NCBI GenBank assembly: GCA_903813345.2
Contig: CAIIXF020000026.1
Location: 1-48,000, forward strand
Direction of reading: 5' to 3'
Origin: Owenia fusiformis
Taxonomy: Eukaryota; Annelida; Polychaeta; Sabellida; Oweniidae
DNA: 48,000 nucleotides
Under the pieces are notes generated by a model. That model searched no databases, was not told the DNA's origin, and worked only from the letters and a program-made list of their open reading frames with translations. A program made the translations under genes and the position numbers. Positions 1 to 9,842 of the stretch are shown here, in pieces (within the stretch, counting starts at the first letter, position 1; every line of letters starts with the position of its first letter).

Positions 1-115
1 TGACAATATTTTCGAGAAACGGGCTCAAGATGGATAAATAAATGGCAGCTTGTGTATCAGTATCATGGTCAGAATACAATTAACGAAATGCATTACTCGT
101 ATATCCATTTGAATA

Positions 116-274
116 ATATGAGGTTATATAATGGTTCATTCTGTATATCGTTTTTATACTCGAGTGAGTATATAATATATTCACAAGTGAGCGTAGCGAA
201 CGAGTGAATTTATTATATTCTCATGAGAGTATAAAATGCACGATATACAGAATGAACCATTATATAATCTTATT
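116..274. repeat. Long fold-back palindrome 1
   Basis: Two arms of about 70 bases are reverse complements with few mismatches. The left arm starts AGGTTATATAATGGTTCATT and the right arm ends AATGAACCATTATATAATCT. The centre reads GTGAGCGTAGCGAACGAGTG, which is closely related to the centre of the palindrome at 6683-6826 although the arms are unrelated. There is no coding potential. It is probably a fold-back or MITE-like element; no target duplication was recognised. Confidence 0.85.
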
Positions 275-381
275 ATGCCACTCTAAGTTCAATTACAGTT
301 GATTCAAACACAATCATAACAATTATAAAAAACATATAAATATCCTATAGCCAACTCAGTAATGCCGATGTTGATCTCGAT

Positions 382-463
382 CCATTTATGACGTCACTTG
401 ATTCTAGCAAATCATGTGGGAACCATTTATGACGACACTTGATTCTAGGAAATCATGTGTAAC
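382..463 (+). repeat. 41-bp tandem duplication with CRE-like site
   Basis: Two adjacent copies of a 41-base unit start at 382 and 423 and share CCATTTATGACG and CTTGATTCTAG. The first copy contains a perfect TGACGTCA (CRE-type) octamer; the second has TGACGACA. The surrounding sequence from 275 to 500 otherwise shows nothing recognisable. Confidence 0.7.
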
Positions 464-509
464 AAAACATAAACCTCGTTCTTCGGTCAATATTCATTAG
501 TTCCCAGGA

Positions 510-650
510 TGCACTTCTACAGTAGTATACGCTGGAGTGTATACGGAGGAGTTGTATACGATGAGGATATACCACTCTCCACTGTATATCGTTGTTATAG
601 ACCCATGTTATACAACTGTAATCGGACTTAGAGTGGTATAACTGTTATTA
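510..650. repeat. GTATAC-rich palindromic cluster
   Basis: Several short self-complementary words (GTATAC, TATACC, GTTATAC) alternate over about 140 bases. The sequence near 277-292 (CCACTCTAAGTTC) recurs inverted at about 627-640 (ACTTAGAGTGG), so this cluster may be the far half of a larger structure that begins with palindrome 1. There is no open frame. Confidence 0.4.
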
Positions 651-657
651 TCCCACC

Positions 658-930
658 CTACACAGCAAATATTTCCCAAGGTTGAATCAATGTTGATGGC
701 AAATCAGGGTTGATTCAAGCTTGATATCAAGCTTGATTCAACATTGAAAAACCTCAATGCTGAATCAACCTTAAAATCAAGCTTGATTAAACATTGATAT
801 TCTCAAGCTTGAATTAAGCCTGAAAAATCAACACTGAATCAAGCTTGAGATTTTCAAGCCAAAATCTACAATGAATCAAGCATGAATCAATGTTGATTTT
901 CTCAAGTTTGATTTTTTCAGGCTTGATTCA
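658..930 (+). repeat. Subterminal-type repeat block, CACAGCAAA end (left)
   Basis: The block begins CTACACAGCAAATATTT and continues as a degenerate series of CAAGCTTGATTCAA, AACATTGA and TCAATGTTGA words in both orientations. The same end sequence and words occur in mirror orientation at 14860-15238. Such arrays of short words behind a fixed tip are typical of the subterminal regions of DNA transposons. Whether this is a solo element or one end of a larger one is undecided. Confidence 0.6.
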
Positions 931-1140
931 AGCTTGAGGACATATTTCAGATTTTTTCAACTTTATTTTCAATTTTTTTTTTCAAATTTTTTTCAAACTT
1001 TTTTTTTAAACTTTTTTTCAAATTTTTTTTCGAATTTTTGCACTTTTTTCAAAATCTTTTTTCAGTTTTTTTTCCAAAATTTTTTTTTCCAAAATTTTTT
1101 TCAATTTGTTTTTCAAATTAAAAAAAATTAACATTTTTTT
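931..1140. repeat. T-rich low-complexity tract
   Basis: Runs of 6-9 T are interrupted by CAAA and similar words. A short Phe-rich open frame here is an artefact of composition. The tract directly follows the subterminal repeat block and may be its expanded tail. Confidence 0.8.
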
Positions 1141-1247
1141 CAATTACCTGAAGCGGGAAGATATGCTCGGAAGCCGGGGAATATGGCGGGAGATATGGAG
1201 GTTCTGGATATGGAAACCTCAAAATCAGGATTACTGGATATATCTAC

Positions 1248-1462
1248 ACCAAAATAACTCCACGCTAAATCAGCGCTAATATTTTTTGGCGCTAATTTAG
1301 CGCCGAATTGGTACAGAATTGGTATAAATAATGTTTGTGTGGAATTAGCGCTAATAAATCAGTACCAAATCAGTACAAACCTCAGTTAGTGCGAAATCAG
1401 CACTAACTTAGCAGTGCTTATTTAGATCTAGTGCTAAGTTAGTGCTGATTTAGCACTAACAA
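1248..1462. repeat. Degenerate GCGCTAA/TTAGCAC word array
   Basis: About 215 bases consist of near-palindromic words such as GGCGCTAATTTAGCGCC, AGTGCTGATTTAGCACTAAC and GGTACAGAATTGGTA. The style resembles the CAAGCTTG array at 658-930 but the words differ. No gene is visible from 1140 to 1940 apart from this. Confidence 0.6.
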
Positions 1463-1951
1463 AACTTATATTTTTTCTGACTATTATTACAGTATTATTG
1501 ATAGAATTAAGCAATATTGATATTACTTATTTAGAGTTTGAAATATTTTATTATAAATAACATTCATTATTGTGATTTCTTCATTGAGTTTGACATCTTA
1601 GGGAAATCCCTGGGAAATCCCCTTGAACTTTTGACCTATGACGTCACACATTCTATGACTCATACAGGAAGTTTGAGAAGTCATATATTTTAAATTTTGA
1701 TTTCTGTGCCAGTCTCTGCCATCTGTCTGCAATTTTCACTTGTAAGTATATATTTGATTGTTTTGTTATGAATAAATGAGCATATGTTAGGTGCACCTAT
1801 TATATAGAAGACTTTCAAATACCAGATAGGCTCTATGGGATAGGCTAGGGTGAAATTCAAAGATAGCCTAGATCTAAAAATAAATTCAGGAGAAATTGAA
1901 AAAAAAAATCAAAGTCACTGCTAATTCAGCGTATCGTTGGAATCGTGCCCC

Positions 1952-2345
1952 ATGTCATATCACCATGTTCATTTCACATCACCATGTTCCCATGTTATAT
2001 CACCATGTTCATTTCATATTACCATGTTCCCATGTTAGATCACAATGTTCATGTCATGTCACCATGCTCCCATGTTATATCACCATGTTCATGTCATATC
2101 ACCATGATCCCATGTTATATCACCATGTTTATTTCATATCACCATGTACCCTTTTATATCACCACGTTCATTTCATATCACCATGTTCCCATGTTATGTC
2201 ACCATGTTCATTTCACATTACCTGCTCCCATGTTTGATCACCATGTTTGTTTTATATCATCATGCCCCAATGTTATATCACCATTCATTTCATCATGCTA
2301 CCATGTTCATAACCTTATTATGCCCTCATGTCATATCACCAATTC
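1952..2345 (+). repeat. ~40-bp minisatellite (CACCATGTTC)
   Basis: About ten degenerate copies of a 40-base unit are present, each built of two ~20-base halves around ATATCACCATGTTC. Overlapping His/Ser/Pro-rich open frames exist in two frames only because the repeat lacks stops. I do not regard them as genes. From 2346 to 2681 nothing is recognisable. Confidence 0.85.
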
Positions 2346-3670
2346 AACATGTTAATAGCCTATGCTTCCTCACAGGGCTATAATGAAATTGTAAATATGT
2401 CAACCCTAACTATTACAAAATAATCTAGCATTATATATTAACTTTTGGACCCTGTTAAAATATTATAAACAATTTGTGTATGCAAACTGAATTCTTTGTT
2501 CAAAGATATTATTTCGAACTTTAATTTACATTAACTATTATGGTAAGCAAATCTGCCAATGTTCATAGAAAACTATATTGTCAGGTAACTGTTATCAGTT
2601 ATAACAACAAAAAGCTTGTGGGGGTGGAGCAAAAACCCAAAAGGATGGTTAAACTATGAACAACTTTCACGAGGTATGTATAACAGGATCTTAAGAGGTT
2701 CTGGACAAATCATTTGATTCTGGACTTGTCATATTTTTTTTTCAACGAAATCACATCCAAGGGATGAATTTTTATTAGCTATTTAGAGAGTGAGTCCTGC
2801 ATAGTATTAATTTCAATAAAAAAAAGTTAAAATAGAACCCTATTTGAGAGTCAATCTAATACTTACATTACATTGATAAATTAAGGCAAATCCTGAAATA
2901 TTTTTAAAGTGTGTTTTTAATGAAATATTATCCAGCAAGTATTTAAATGAAACGGTCTTATTTAAATACAAATCATAACATGATATTTTTCATGAAACAT
3001 TTTTCAATGAAATTCAATTGAAGGGTCAAGATAAAACGAGCTAATTTAGGTGAAAACCCTTACACGATGATGTGTTTTCATAACTTCTTTCATAAAATTC
3101 CATCAAGGGGTGAAGATAAAATGATCGAATTTAAGTGATTTAAGGATCACGAGAATATGTTTTCTTTGATATTTTCTATGAAATCCCATCCAATGGTCAA
3201 GGTAAAATTTTGATTTTGATTTGGTCACGTGTTCGAAAGATCCATATAAGGCCCATAGAACCATATAGGAACGTCATTTTGAATGTCACGTGATAGATCC
3301 ATATAAGGCTTTTAGAACCATTCATGGAAAGATGAGGGGAAGCCCCTGACACCTGTTTCACGAATTTTATGCACTTCATTATTGTACCGAAGTTTGCCGA
3401 TTCGATTCGTCGTATTTCGGAATCCTGGTGCCAATTTTATACTCCATTGGAGTATTTTTGACCTACTTCTTATGACAGAAATTCCCGAACCTTGTTCGGA
3501 TTAATCCGGATTTTCTGACCTACCTTATCTACCGAGATTTCACGAGTTAACATTCGTCTCATTCCGGAATCCTGGTGACAATTTTATACTCCATTGGAGT
3601 ATTTTTGATCTACTTTTTCTGGATTTTGCCCTACTTATTATATCTTGACAACAAGCAAATCAAAAAGTTC

Positions 3671-3747
3671 GACATGAACGGGTCTTGATCAACTAACCTA
3701 GACTATGGAAGCCAGGCACGCTAACCATTAGGCCAACGAGCTACCGA
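3671..3747 (-). ncRNA. tRNA-like Pol III unit (SINE head), left arm
   Basis: Read on the minus strand, this resembles a tRNA: an A-box-like GGCCTAATGGTTAGCG, an anticodon-loop-like CTTCCAT (candidate UCC, as in glycine tRNA) and a B-box-like region GATCAAGACCCG. The acceptor stem does not pair, so this is a tRNA-derived repeat head, not a functional tRNA. The better-preserved copy is at 8915-8994. Confidence 0.5.
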
Positions 3748-3852
3748 TATGAAAGAACAAAAGTATTATATATTTATACCGAGCGTCAATTCAAAATGAT
3801 CCTCACTTTTGTCTCCACTTAAATACGACTCGTCAGTTGTATCCAGAATAGT

Positions 3853-3914
3853 AGAACGCCTATGGCGCTAGTGAATAACCAAGTCCCAGGTGAGTGGTTC
3901 GTATCACTCCGTGA
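3853..3914 (+). ncRNA. Second tRNA-like unit, divergent, left arm
   Basis: An A-box-like TATGGCGCTAGTG is followed about 35 bases later by GTGGTTCGTATCACTCC, a slightly decayed B-box. It is oriented away from the tRNA-like unit at 3671-3747, with roughly 105 bases between the two starts. It is a degenerate promoter-type repeat and not a tRNA gene. Confidence 0.45.
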
Positions 3915-4016
3915 TATACTATTTTTGTTTTATTAAATACGACAGAAAGGAGCAAGGTGTAGGTTGAAAACAAGACGTTAGTTTGTTTCAAAACAGTTTG
4001 GAAACATTAATCTCTG

Positions 4017-5139
4017 GAACATTATTTTTTCAACACTGATACAAATTTCCCTGACATTTCCCTGACATGTCTACCGTTTCAAAATTCCCGGTCATCTTTG
4101 GCCTTTTTGACCTAATTTTAAAATTACCTGACATTTCCAGCACTTGGAAAATCAAGTCAATTTCCCTGACATTTCCAGGTGTGTACGAACCCTGGAAATA
4201 TCCCACTGGCTTGCCCTATGAATCGCTAGCACAGATTGGATTGATTAGTGTTTCAAAATGGTGGACGAAGTGTTTGATTAGATAATTTACATATTAAGCT
4301 TCTTAAAGGGGCAACAAGGCCTGTACATAGAAAATTCGAAATTTTTTACATTTTCTGAATTTTTAGGGCAACATTTGGCTCTAACATCTTTTTTTATACA
4401 TTTTTTCTTAAAATGTATGGATAAACAATAAAATTTCAGCATTAGCCCTATTATGTAATACCTTTCAGGACGATAGGCTCCTTTTGGCACCATAATTTGT
4501 ATTTATATACATCGATGAAATGATAATATCTCCAGTTCTATTCAGTATTTTTACACCAAATTTTGACAAGTTGTTCTAATACGATAGTCCTTACTAAAAA
4601 ATGTATTTCAGTGATAAAATTCAGGGTATAGGTCCCCGGGCATAGGTAATTTTCAGTTTTCCCCTAAAAACTGCTCTTACTTATCCGTCACCAGGGCCAA
4701 CATTTTCCTCTTATATTCACGTCGGGAAAGGGTTAAGCAGTGTAAATTCAGTTCAAAGCTTCTATAAAGGGAGTCCAACTTATAGATTTTGAAAATCCGA
4801 CTCGTTTAAAGAAGAATATCAGCAGCTTAAATCACGCCTTGTGATCATACAAAATGGATGGAGGGGGGGGGGGTAGGCGATTTCTGCAAGAAAACTCAAC
4901 AAATTTGGAAGATTTATTTTTTTCAAGATAAAATTTACAACTGAATTGCCAAATGAATAGGCGCAGTGCATGGCAAAATATGTAAGGTCTTCTAGTATTT
5001 TTTGAACTGATACGCTTCTAAGATATGAGATCTATTATAAAAGGCGCATCATCATCATCATCATCAACGTGCAAAAGTCAATGTTTTTGCTATAAATCAG
5101 GCAACAATGGTCTACACGACCTGTAATAAATAGGTATGA
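4017..5139. other. Loop of the inverted repeat: no gene; TTCCCTGACATTT repeats
   Basis: Between 4040 and 4195 the phrase TTTCCCTGACATTTCC recurs three to four times, which looks like a decayed transposon end. A G-run lies at 4862-4872, and a short CATCATCATC microsatellite at about 5048-5066. No coding frame with recognisable content is visible. Confidence 0.5.
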
Positions 5140-5950
5140 GGGGCGTTATTAGAGAATTTTCGTTTTTTAAAAACTTATACGTATACTTATACTTATAAAC
5201 CCAATAAACAAGGTGTTTCATAATTTCCTAATTCGTCGGGAAATATCTCCTAGGACGGTAATAAAAAGGGCCAATGGCATACCATCCGTACCCCCGTGAT
5301 GTAAAGCATGTTTAGTTGTGTCATTACATATGTGTTTTCTAGAATCAAATAGGCTGATATAGCACACGGGTTTTACAGATTTATCTACTCTCAAATATAT
5401 TTTTTGTAGATGATCGTTTTGAATCACCTTGTAGAAATAACGAAGGGAGAATTAGTTCAGCTAATGAATGAGTCGAGCTATTTGATTGGATACTATGCCT
5501 ATTCAGCCGATTAATTTTAATAAGCCATTCTGGTCAGTAGGTCCACACATATACTATGCGGAGATCCAACTCTGTAAGTTTATAATCTGCGTATAAAGGC
5601 CCTTTTATACGTAAAAACTTAAAAATTGACCTTATAATTTCATGAGAACTTTGAAATGATCGACTCGTTCGTGTAGTGATTCACTTTAAAGGGTCTTGTT
5701 TATCGTACACTACAAGGACCCGTCAACTAGAATTTAGTTCATCGTGTTCATGATTGACACTAGCAAAGGACATTGTATTCGCAGTCCCTAGTTGATGATG
5801 AAGCTTGACTATATCGGGAATAGTTATGCCCCACTTGGTACAGATTATGAAAATCAATTTGAATTGATTTTAGTTCGACAAGACCCTTTAAACTATAAGT
5901 ATACGTATACGTTTTTGAAACAACTTATAACGAAAATTTTCTATTATCAC
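5140..5950. repeat. Inverted-repeat element (~0.8 kb)
   Basis: Arms at about 5145-5200 and 5888-5948 are inverted copies sharing ACTTATACGTATAC and CGAAAATT. An inner inverted pair TTTAAAGGGTCTTGT (5687-5701) and ACAAGACCCTTTAAA (5878-5892) brackets a short spacer. There is no transposase. It is probably a non-autonomous fold-back element. Confidence 0.55.
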
Positions 5951-6682
5951 AACACTGACATTGCTCACTTTTTAAAGTTGTTTCAAAGCGTTATATGTAA
6001 ATGGGCGTGTGGAAGGCCCGTGGGTGGCAATAAAATAACTCGAACTTCAAATTAAAATATATATAAAATAGTATATTTCAAACTTCAATGTTTAAAATAC
6101 AATGCTCTGTAATGTACAACATGAACTCTTACAGCAACTACTGACAAGCCAACACCCAATGCAAACTCAGCTACATGTGAGTGAGAAAGACCATATAGGG
6201 GAACAGTAGATATATAAAACTGACACAGTTTGCATAGTTGAATAACTCAAGGTAAAAAGTGAACATGGTATTAAAAGAGTAAAACTGCAAACAACCTACT
6301 TGAGACCTGTAATATTGAGATGAATAGGGATTGATTAATATGAACAGTAATAATATAAAATGTGAAAATGACCATGTTACATATACAAAAAATAATCCCA
6401 TTGTTACAAAATCACCAAAAGTGAAATATCTATTCTTGTATTGCATTTTCGTTCACTGGACATATTTTAATTGCATTGCTATTAGATACATTTTAAGGGT
6501 GATATGAAAATTGAACCACGAAAACAGATGTACTTTAAGTTAAAGGGAACTTTCTACCATACCCGCCATGCTATCTGACCCGAACGAGCCACCTTGTGGT
6601 GAGATTGGTAACTACCTGCTCGCATCTGCGTTATTACGCAGAGACATAAACGTATACACAAGGAAACGATAGGAGATAATTA
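5951..6682. other. No recognisable feature
   Basis: AT-rich sequence. The open frames on both strands are short, without known motifs, splice context or repeat structure. Confidence 0.5.
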
Positions 6683-6826
6683 TAGGATATCCTATGATTT
6701 TGAGGAATATCATTTTTATCTACGAGGTGATATTGATATCTGCACGAGAGAGCGAAGCGAACGAGTGCATATATCAAAATCACCGAGTAGATTAAAATGA
6801 TATTCTGAAAAAAATCATAGGATGTT
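6683..6826. repeat. Long fold-back palindrome 2
   Basis: Arms of about 60 bases are near-perfect reverse complements: CCTATGATTTTGAGGAATATC on the left pairs with GATATTCTGAAAAAAATCATAGG on the right. The centre reads GAGAGCGAAGCGAACGAGTG, nearly the same as in palindrome 1. There is no coding content. Confidence 0.85.
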
Positions 6827-6925
6827 CTTATTATTCTACACTTACAAGGTGTGAACTGAATGTATGATATCATTGTAAAATTAATTTCATGCCTAATAGA
6901 GTCAATTTGGCGGGAAATCAACAAG

Positions 6926-7023
6926 CGGAATATATCGTCACAATATCCTCCGCATATTGGGTTTTCCGGAGTATATCGTCACGATATCCTCCGCCCGGAG
7001 TATATTGTAACGATATCCTCCGG
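6926..7023. repeat. Three tandem short palindromes (GGAGTATATCGT...)
   Basis: Three consecutive units of ~28 bases, each itself an imperfect palindrome (CGGAGTATATCGTCACGATA followed by TCCTCCG), begin at about 6927, 6967 and 6994. They lie 100 bases downstream of palindrome 2. Confidence 0.75.
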
Positions 7024-7149
7024 ATGTTCATTTTGCCAATAAATATCAAATTTATTTTTTCATGTTATTATACATTTAGTACACTAAGTGTAGGATAACC
7101 TATTTTATCTCTGTATACATTTTAACTTTAATACATCGTTGAATCGAAT

Positions 7150-7312
7150 TTGTCCAAAGGTCTTGAAACGTAAAATACCTAAATATTTATCTTAGACCTT
7201 GGGATGACCTTGTACAAGAAACATTAATGTTGACCTCGGTTCATCTAATCATAATTCGCCAAGGGCCATAGTATCATCAAACGCCAAATACCTAGACATT
7301 GATCGTTTACTT
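7150..7312 (+). repeat. Fragment of TGACCT-type repeat
   Basis: The segment contains CCAAATACCTAGACATTGAT, GACCTTGGGATGACCTTG and GGGCCATAGTATCATC. The same phrases build the array at 30590-31740. It is a single truncated unit pair of that family. Confidence 0.6.
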
Positions 7313-7392
7313 GGATTTAAATAAGGAGTATGATTTTAAAATTGGCTAGGTCGTGGTTAAGCAACAATAGTATGTTCGAAATACCGCTGTGT

Positions 7393-7508
7393 AATGCCTG
7401 GATCACATTTGCTGCGAGTATTTTGTTCAAAATTGAATACATTTCTGAACACAATACTCAATCGGCCGGGCGCCGTAGTGAAAATCGGAGCAAATGTGAC
7501 GAAGACAT
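7393..7508. repeat. GC-rich hairpin repeat (CGGCCGGGCGCC), one arm shortened
   Basis: This is the same family as the full hairpin at 44443-44568. It shares ACATTTGCT...GCAAATGT ends, ATTTTGTTCAAAATTGAATAC and CGGCCGGGCGCCGTAGTG. The GC-rich part of the left arm is missing here, so the hairpin is asymmetric. Its open frame is an accident of the arm sequence. Confidence 0.65.
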
Positions 7509-7931
7509 AAAACAATTGAATAATACTGTATCAGTTTCACATTTACAGCGGTCAAAAGCATTTACAAAAAAACCGCCAGAGTTGGCAATCATATAAAATG
7601 AAACCAATCCCTCTGTGATTCATAGAAATAACTAATTTACTGCATTGAGTTAAATGTTATAACCATGTCGATTTACATGAGTGTCCGATTCATTGTACCA
7701 AATTTAAACCTTGACTGTTCTCCAGAAAGCAATAAGCTGACATATATCATATTTTACATTTTAATACAACTGAAAAGATAATAAATGTTTTAATATAAAG
7801 TTGACGTAGTTATAAATGTTTTATGCGTAAAATCAAAGCACAACCATATAATTAAAAACATTACGCTGGGATTCCAACTGGATACAACTGACGAGTTGTA
7901 TTTAGGTGGCCTAAAGTGCTGCTTATTTTTT
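7509..7931. other. No gene; small fragment of the inverted-repeat unit
   Basis: AT-rich and without a credible gene. At about 7873-7905 the phrase GGATACAACTGACGAG plus TTGTATTTAGGTGG matches the spacer between the two tRNA-like units of the big inverted repeat, so a third fragment of that family lies in the loop. Confidence 0.5.
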
Positions 7932-8190
7932 CGTGAAGCAACTCAGTAAAATTACGATTTCTCTCAACCCTGATGTTCAATCAACATCATTCGAGTATCT
8001 ATATGTTCCTGACACGTTCGGGCATCCGGTTATGACAACGTCTACCCAATGTTTGCACGAGAAACTGACGTAATTCATGACTGAAATCGGGAAGACAAAA
8101 ATATGTGATATTCTTTCAGAATTGTTTATAATAACTATTTACAAAAACGTTCCCGAGACACAATCCATTTAGGTAGGGTTTGTTTTAAAG
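7932..8190 (+). pseudogene. Decayed copy of an unidentified frame (VPDTFG), plus strand
   Basis: An open stretch around 7935-8040 can be read with the residues ISLNPDVQS and VPDTFG. It corresponds to the minus-strand frame at 8403-8603, with several conservative replacements. After VPDTFGHP an insertion of about 95 bases and a stop break the frame, then TIYKNVPET resumes the match. No family is recognised. It may come from a transposon or a lost gene. Confidence 0.35.
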
Positions 8191-8402
8191 TCGAAAAGCT
8201 CCAATAAGACAATACAAACCCAGATTAAACCCAGAAGAATGCAGATTTCATGTAATGATATACGTTCATGTAAACAAGGAAAGTACATATAATCCCCATA
8301 TAAAACACTGCCCTACGTGACATGTAAACACAGGTTCAAATTGAAATATAGAAAATTTTCAACATAGCATTTGCTTCTGTGTTCTGTATGCCCCTCTACC
8401 TG

Positions 8403-8603
8403 CTAATAAGGCAATGTATCTTCAAATAAAACCTTAGCCAAGTAGATAAGGGTCTCTGGAACACTTTTGTAAATAGTTTTCACAAGCAATTTTATTCCCG
8501 GACGCCCAAACGTGTCAGGAACACATATATATTTGAATGATCTTGATTGGACATCAGGTTGCAGAGAAATCGTATTTTTACTGAGTGGATTATTGAATTT
8601 CAT
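8403..8603 (-). CDS. Unidentified short frame (VPDTFGRPG), minus strand
   Basis: A 66-codon frame opens with MKFNNPLSKNTISLQPDVQS and contains VPDTFGRPGIKLLVK and a closing ETLIYLAKVLFEDTLPY. Its value rests on similarity to the inverted copy at 7932-8190: between the two, differences keep hydrophobic and proline/glycine positions. No known domain is recognised. It lies just outside the right arm of the large inverted repeat. It could be an exon fragment or a transposon protein remnant; independent gene status is doubtful. Confidence 0.25.
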   Translation of the reverse strand: MKFNNPLSKNTISLQPDVQSRSFKYICVPDTFGRPGIKLLVKTIYKSVPETLIYLAKVLFEDTLPY

Positions 8604-8745
8604 AGATCTAGAGGCCCTTTAGGAGTGGAAAACCTTAAATTTTCAGAGATTAATGTTTCCAAACTGTTTTGAAACAAACTAACGTCTTGTTTTCAACCTA
8701 CACCTTGCTCCTTTCTGTCGTATTTAATAAAACAAAAATAGTATA

Positions 8746-8809
8746 TCACGGAGGGATACGAACCACTCACATCGGACTTGGTTATTCACTAGCGCCATAG
8801 GCGTTCTAC
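8746..8809 (-). ncRNA. tRNA-like unit with GGTTCGTATCC B-box, right arm
   Basis: On the minus strand, GAACGCCTATGGCGCTAGTG provides an A-box-like element and GTGGTTCGTATCCCTCCGTG a nearly canonical B-box. The spacing suits an internal Pol III promoter. No acceptor stem pairs, so it is not a functional tRNA. Confidence 0.5.
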
Positions 8810-8914
8810 TATTCTGGATACAACTGACGAGTCGTATTTAAGTGGAGACAAAAGTGAGGATCATTTTGAATTGACGCTCGGTATAAATATATAATACTTT
8901 TGTTCTCTCATATC

Positions 8915-8994
8915 GGTAGCTCGTTGGCCTAATGGTTAGCGTGCTTGGCTTCCATAGTCTAGGTTAGTTGATCGAGACCCGTTCATGTCGAACT
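8915..8994 (+). ncRNA. tRNA-like unit (candidate UCC anticodon), right arm
   Basis: The unit contains TTGGCCTAATGGTTAGCG (A-box and D-arm-like), GGCTTCCATAGTCTAGG (anticodon-arm-like, loop CTTCCAT) and GTTGATCGAGACCCG (degenerate B-box). The order and spacing match a glycine-type tRNA, but terminal pairing is lost. It points away from 8746-8809 and forms a head-to-head pair with about 105 bases between starts. Confidence 0.55.
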
Positions 8995-9474
8995 TTTTGA
9001 TTTGTAAGGGTTTTCACCTAAATTAGCTCGTTTTATCTTGACCCTTCAATTGAATTTCATTGAAAAATGTTTCATGAAAAATATAATGTTATGATTTGTA
9101 TTTAAATAAGACCGTTTCATTTAAATACTTGCTGGATAATATTTCATTAAAAACGCACTTTAAAAATATTTCAGGATTTGCCTTAATTTATCAATGTAAT
9201 GTAAGTATTAGATTGACTCTCAAATAGGGTTCTATTTTAACTTTTTTTATTGAAATTAATACTAGGCAGGACTCACTCTCTAAATAGCTAATAAAAATTC
9301 AACCCTTGGATGTGATTTCGTTGAAAAAAAAATATGACAAGTCCAGAATCAAATGATTTGTCCAGAACCTCTTAAGATCCTGTTGTATTGATTTATCAAA
9401 TTAATTGATTAATTCACAATTAAGATGCACCAAAAGGGCAAGCAGATGCAGGGTAAAACATTACTACACCTAAG

Positions 9475-9546
9475 AAGAGCTTATTTAGTAACATTCCAAC
9501 TGGCACCTCTTCAGAAGAGGATGTGCAGCAATGGTTCATGGCAAAG
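9475..9546 (+). CDS. Candidate exon, start of a SAM-like domain
   Basis: This 24-codon open segment lies between an AG at 9473-9474 and a good donor GTGAGT at 9547. The peptide ends GTSSEEDVQQWFMAK, which resembles the first helix of sterile-alpha-motif domains (consensus-like S-x-E-D-V-x-x-W-L). The upstream acceptor is poor in pyrimidines and no second half of the domain was found. It is phase 0 at both ends, compatible with 13522-13626. This could be chance or part of a repeat. Confidence 0.3.
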
Positions 9547-9623
9547 GTGAGTATTATAGCATTGGAAAATACAATTATTAGAACAGGTTCAATGTTGCAG
9601 TCGTGTTTTTAATCTATATTTGC

Positions 9624-9842
9624 AATGAAACATCCATTCTTATTGACATTTTCAGGATTTATTCTGGAGACAATTTCCAACTTGTAAATTAAATGTTGTA
9701 TCAAAATTCATAATCTTATGATTTTGATAGCTTTTTTTAAAAACACTTCAGTGTCAATAAAATACAGTTTTCCATGTTGGAAATTGCCTCCAGAATGAAT
9801 CATAAAAATTTCAAGAAGAATAGTTGTTCCATTGAAGTTGCC
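9624..9842. repeat. Inverted repeat with ~62-base arms
   Basis: The left arm (CAATGAAACATCCATTCTTA through CCAACTTG) and the right arm (CATGTTGGAAATTG through TTCCATTGAAG) are imperfect reverse complements around a ~90-base loop. There is no coding content. It is a probable small fold-back element. Confidence 0.65.

Larger units (their letters stand above)
2682..4016 (+). repeat. Large inverted repeat, left arm
   Basis: This is the reverse complement of 8644-9384 at roughly 90% identity by eye, except for an extra block at about 3064-3655 that is absent from the right arm. The outer tip is AACAGGATCTTAAGAGG and is preceded by GTAT; the matching right tip is followed by GTAT, a possible 4-bp target duplication for a 6.7 kb element. 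The arm includes two tRNA-like units. The extra block holds direct repeats: TCGGAATCCTGGTG... at about 3419 and 3563, and GATCCATATAAGGC at 3239 and 3295, the latter near two CACGTG hexamers. No transposase frame is seen. Confidence 0.8.
8644..9384 (-). repeat. Large inverted repeat, right arm
   Basis: This is the reverse complement of 2682-4016 minus a ~590-base block. The deletion point shows CA microhomology, joining CCTTA to CAAATC. The outer tip CTTAAGATCCTGTT is followed by GTAT. It carries the better-preserved pair of divergent tRNA-like units. Confidence 0.8.

Noticed and set aside
934-1131. Phe-rich 65-codon frame
   Set aside because: Pure composition effect of a T-rich tract.
1896-2383. 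Overlapping His/Ser-rich frames of up to 136 codons
   Set aside because: They read through a 40-bp minisatellite and exist in several frames; there is no start context or domain.
5041-5066. CRISPR-like or coding meaning of CATCATCATC
   Set aside because: A simple microsatellite in eukaryotic DNA; no spacer structure.
3671-8994. Functional tRNA genes in the large inverted repeat
   Set aside because: A- and B-box-like parts are present, but the acceptor and T stems do not pair and the units sit in a repeated element.
2682-9384. Polinton-type element because of long inverted ends
   Set aside because: No integrase, polymerase or other Polinton frames in the loop, and a possible 4-bp rather than 6-bp duplication.
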